DNA of 6,394 nt from an uncultured Oscillospiraceae bacterium. Lineage in GTDB: Bacteria; Bacillota; Clostridia; Oscillospirales; Oscillospiraceae. The stretch lies in the NCBI GenBank assembly GCA_947628975.1, contig CANRBW010000090.1, positions 1 through 6,394 of the forward strand. The letters run 5' to 3'. This document shows positions 5,129 through 6,394 of the stretch, piece after piece; within the stretch, counting starts at the first letter, position 1; each line of letters opens with the position of its first letter. The notes beneath the pieces are model-generated. The model saw nothing but the letters and a program-made list of their open reading frames with translations. It ran no database searches and was not told the origin of the DNA. Position numbers and translations under genes: made by a program.

Positions 5129-6394
5129 CTACTGCACAAAATTCTCCAGATGGAGTTCCTTTTCCACCTCGTTGAGGTTGATGGTCAGCACCCGGCTGAC
5201 CCCCTTCTCCTGCATGGTGACGCCATAGAGCACGTCCGCCTCCTCCATGGTGCCCCGCCGGTGGGTGATGACGATGAACTGGGTCTTGTCCGACATGGCG
5301 CGCATATAGTTGGCGTAGCGCGCCACGTTGGTGTCGTCCAGGGCGGCCTCGATCTCGTCCATGACGCAGAAGGGGGTGGGCCGGACCTTGAGGATGGCGA
5401 AGTAGAGGGCGATGGCCACGAAGGCCCGCTCCCCGCCGGAGAGAAGGGTGATGGTCTTCAGCGCCTTCCCCGGCGGCTGGGCCTTGATGTCGATGCCGCA
5501 GTTGAGGATGTCGTCGGGGTCCTCCAGCTCCAGGGTGGCCTTGCCGCCCCCGAACAGCTCCAGGAAGGTCTGGGAGAAGGTCTCGCTGATGCGCTGGAAC
5601 TGGGTGGCGAAGATGGTCTTCATCTCCCCGGTGATCTGCTCGATGATCTCCTCCAGCTCCCGCTTGGAGCGGGTCACGTCGTCCCGCTGTTCGGTGAAGT
5701 AGGTGTAGCGCTCGTTCACCCGCTGGTACTCCTCGATGGAGTCCAGGTTGATGTTGCCCAGGGCGGCGATGGCGCGCTTGAGCTCGCCGATGCGCTTCTG
5801 GGCGGCCCGCATATCCTCGATGGGGATCTGCTGGGCCTTGGCGGCCTCGTGGGAGAGTTCGTAGCTGTCCCACAGCTTGTCCAGGAGCTGTTTTTCCTCC
5901 ATGGCGGCGGAGAGCTTTTTCTGCTCCAGGATGGAGACCTGCCGCTCCATGCTCTGAAGCTGGCCGGCCTTGTCCCGGCTCTCCCGGTCGGCCCGGTTGC
6001 GCTGGCCCTCCAGGGCCAGCTTCTCCTGGGCCAGGGCGCGGATGGCCTCGTTCAGGGTCCGGCTGCCGTCCCGGATGGCCTGAAGGCGGCCCTCCTTTTC
6101 GGCGATCTCCTGCTGGTGGGCCCGGTTCCGCTCCTCAAAGTCGGCGATCATCCGCACCCGCTGGGCCCGGTCCCCGGCGATGTCCCGGTGGAGGGCTTCC
6201 AGCTGGGTGAGCGCGGTCTCCGAGGCCGCCTTCTCCCCCTCCAGGGCGGCCAGCTGGGCGTTGCCCTCCGCCATCCGGCGGCTGAGGTCGGCCAGGGTCT
6301 GCTGGAGCCGGGTCTGCCCCTGGGCCTTGCTGGCGGCCTGGGCCTCAAAGGCCGCGGCGCTGGCCGCCCGGGAGAGCCTGGACAACCGCGTCAC
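5129..6394 (-). CDS. smc: Smc chromosome condensation ATPase, C-terminal part (runs off the window)
   Basis: Smc is the long coiled-coil ATPase that, with ScpA and ScpB, organises and segregates the chromosome. Only the last 421 residues are here; the frame is open to the right edge, and full-length proteins are near 1,200 residues. Residues 1 to about 205 are Gln/Glu/Arg/Ala-rich heptad-like sequence, the returning arm of the coiled coil. The C-terminal ATPase lobe then follows: NINLDSIEEYQ (about 212-222), the ABC signature LSGGE (318-322), Walker B FCVMDEIEAALDD with D346-E347, and the H-loop ITHRRGTMEEAD with H378. The Walker A half lies outside the window. It is followed after 20 bases by ftsY, a classic Firmicute pair. 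The right-edge residue is a GTG codon by chance and is not taken as a start. Confidence 0.96.
   Translation of the reverse strand: MTRLSRLSRAASAAAFEAQAASKAQGQTRLQQTLADLSRRMAEGNAQLAALEGEKAASETALTQLEALHRDIAGDRAQRVRMIADFEERNRAHQQEIAEKEGRLQAIRDGSRTLNEAIRALAQEKLALEGQRNRADRESRDKAGQLQSMERQVSILEQKKLSAAMEEKQLLDKLWDSYELSHEAAKAQQIPIEDMRAAQKRIGELKRAIAALGNINLDSIEEYQRVNERYTYFTEQRDDVTRSKRELEEIIEQITGEMKTIFATQFQRISETFSQTFLELFGGGKATLELEDPDDILNCGIDIKAQPPGKALKTITLLSGGERAFVAIALYFAILKVRPTPFCVMDEIEAALDDTNVARYANYMRAMSDKTQFIVITHRRGTMEEADVLYGVTMQEKGVSRVLTINLNEVEKELHLENFVQ

Noticed and set aside
4041..5228. 395-codon open frame on the plus strand
   Set aside because: It is antisense to ftsY, rph and smc, all firmly identified; the translation is low-complexity.

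Overview
The window looks like a chromosomal housekeeping segment from a high-GC, low-copy-element Firmicute. The best guess is Clostridia of the Oscillospiraceae type (Flavonifractor/Lawsonibacter-like). That placement is inferred from three things: a gene body near 70% GC (hand count of one 60-base line), strong AGGAGG-type ribosome binding sites, and a Firmicute gene order. No rRNA or other decisive marker is present, so the genus is open.

From about base 375 to the right edge, every supported gene lies on the minus strand, so transcription runs from high to low coordinates. In transcription order they are: the C-terminal part of the chromosome-condensation ATPase smc (runs off the right edge), the SRP receptor ftsY, RNase PH (rph), the ITP/XTP pyrophosphatase rdgB, the CRM-domain ribosome-assembly factor yhbY, a fused nadD-yqeK gene, and an LCP-family (LytR-CpsA-Psr) cell-wall glycopolymer transferase. 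Gaps are only 4 to 20 bases and yhbY overlaps rdgB by 17 bases. No promoter or terminator is visible between them, so this reads as one operon. It joins two familiar Firmicute neighbourhoods: smc-ftsY, and yhbY-nadD-yqeK-LCP (normally followed by rsfS). RNA/nucleotide housekeeping genes rph-rdgB lie between them. Together the genes serve chromosome segregation, membrane targeting, tRNA 3' maturation, nucleotide-pool sanitation, ribosome maturation, NAD synthesis, Ap4A turnover and envelope assembly.

Bases 1 to about 374 are different. GC falls to about 49% over the first 240 bases, the LCP reading frame loses family resemblance at residue 324 and ends in 43 unrelated residues, and two hairpins sit close to the break. 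The expected LCP C-terminus and rsfS are absent. This segment is either a repeat or mobile-element end inserted in the LCP gene, a rearrangement, or an assembly join near a contig end. It is the most unusual part of the window. I do not recognise it, and I see no convincing new multi-gene system elsewhere; the other notable item is the NadD-YqeK fusion.
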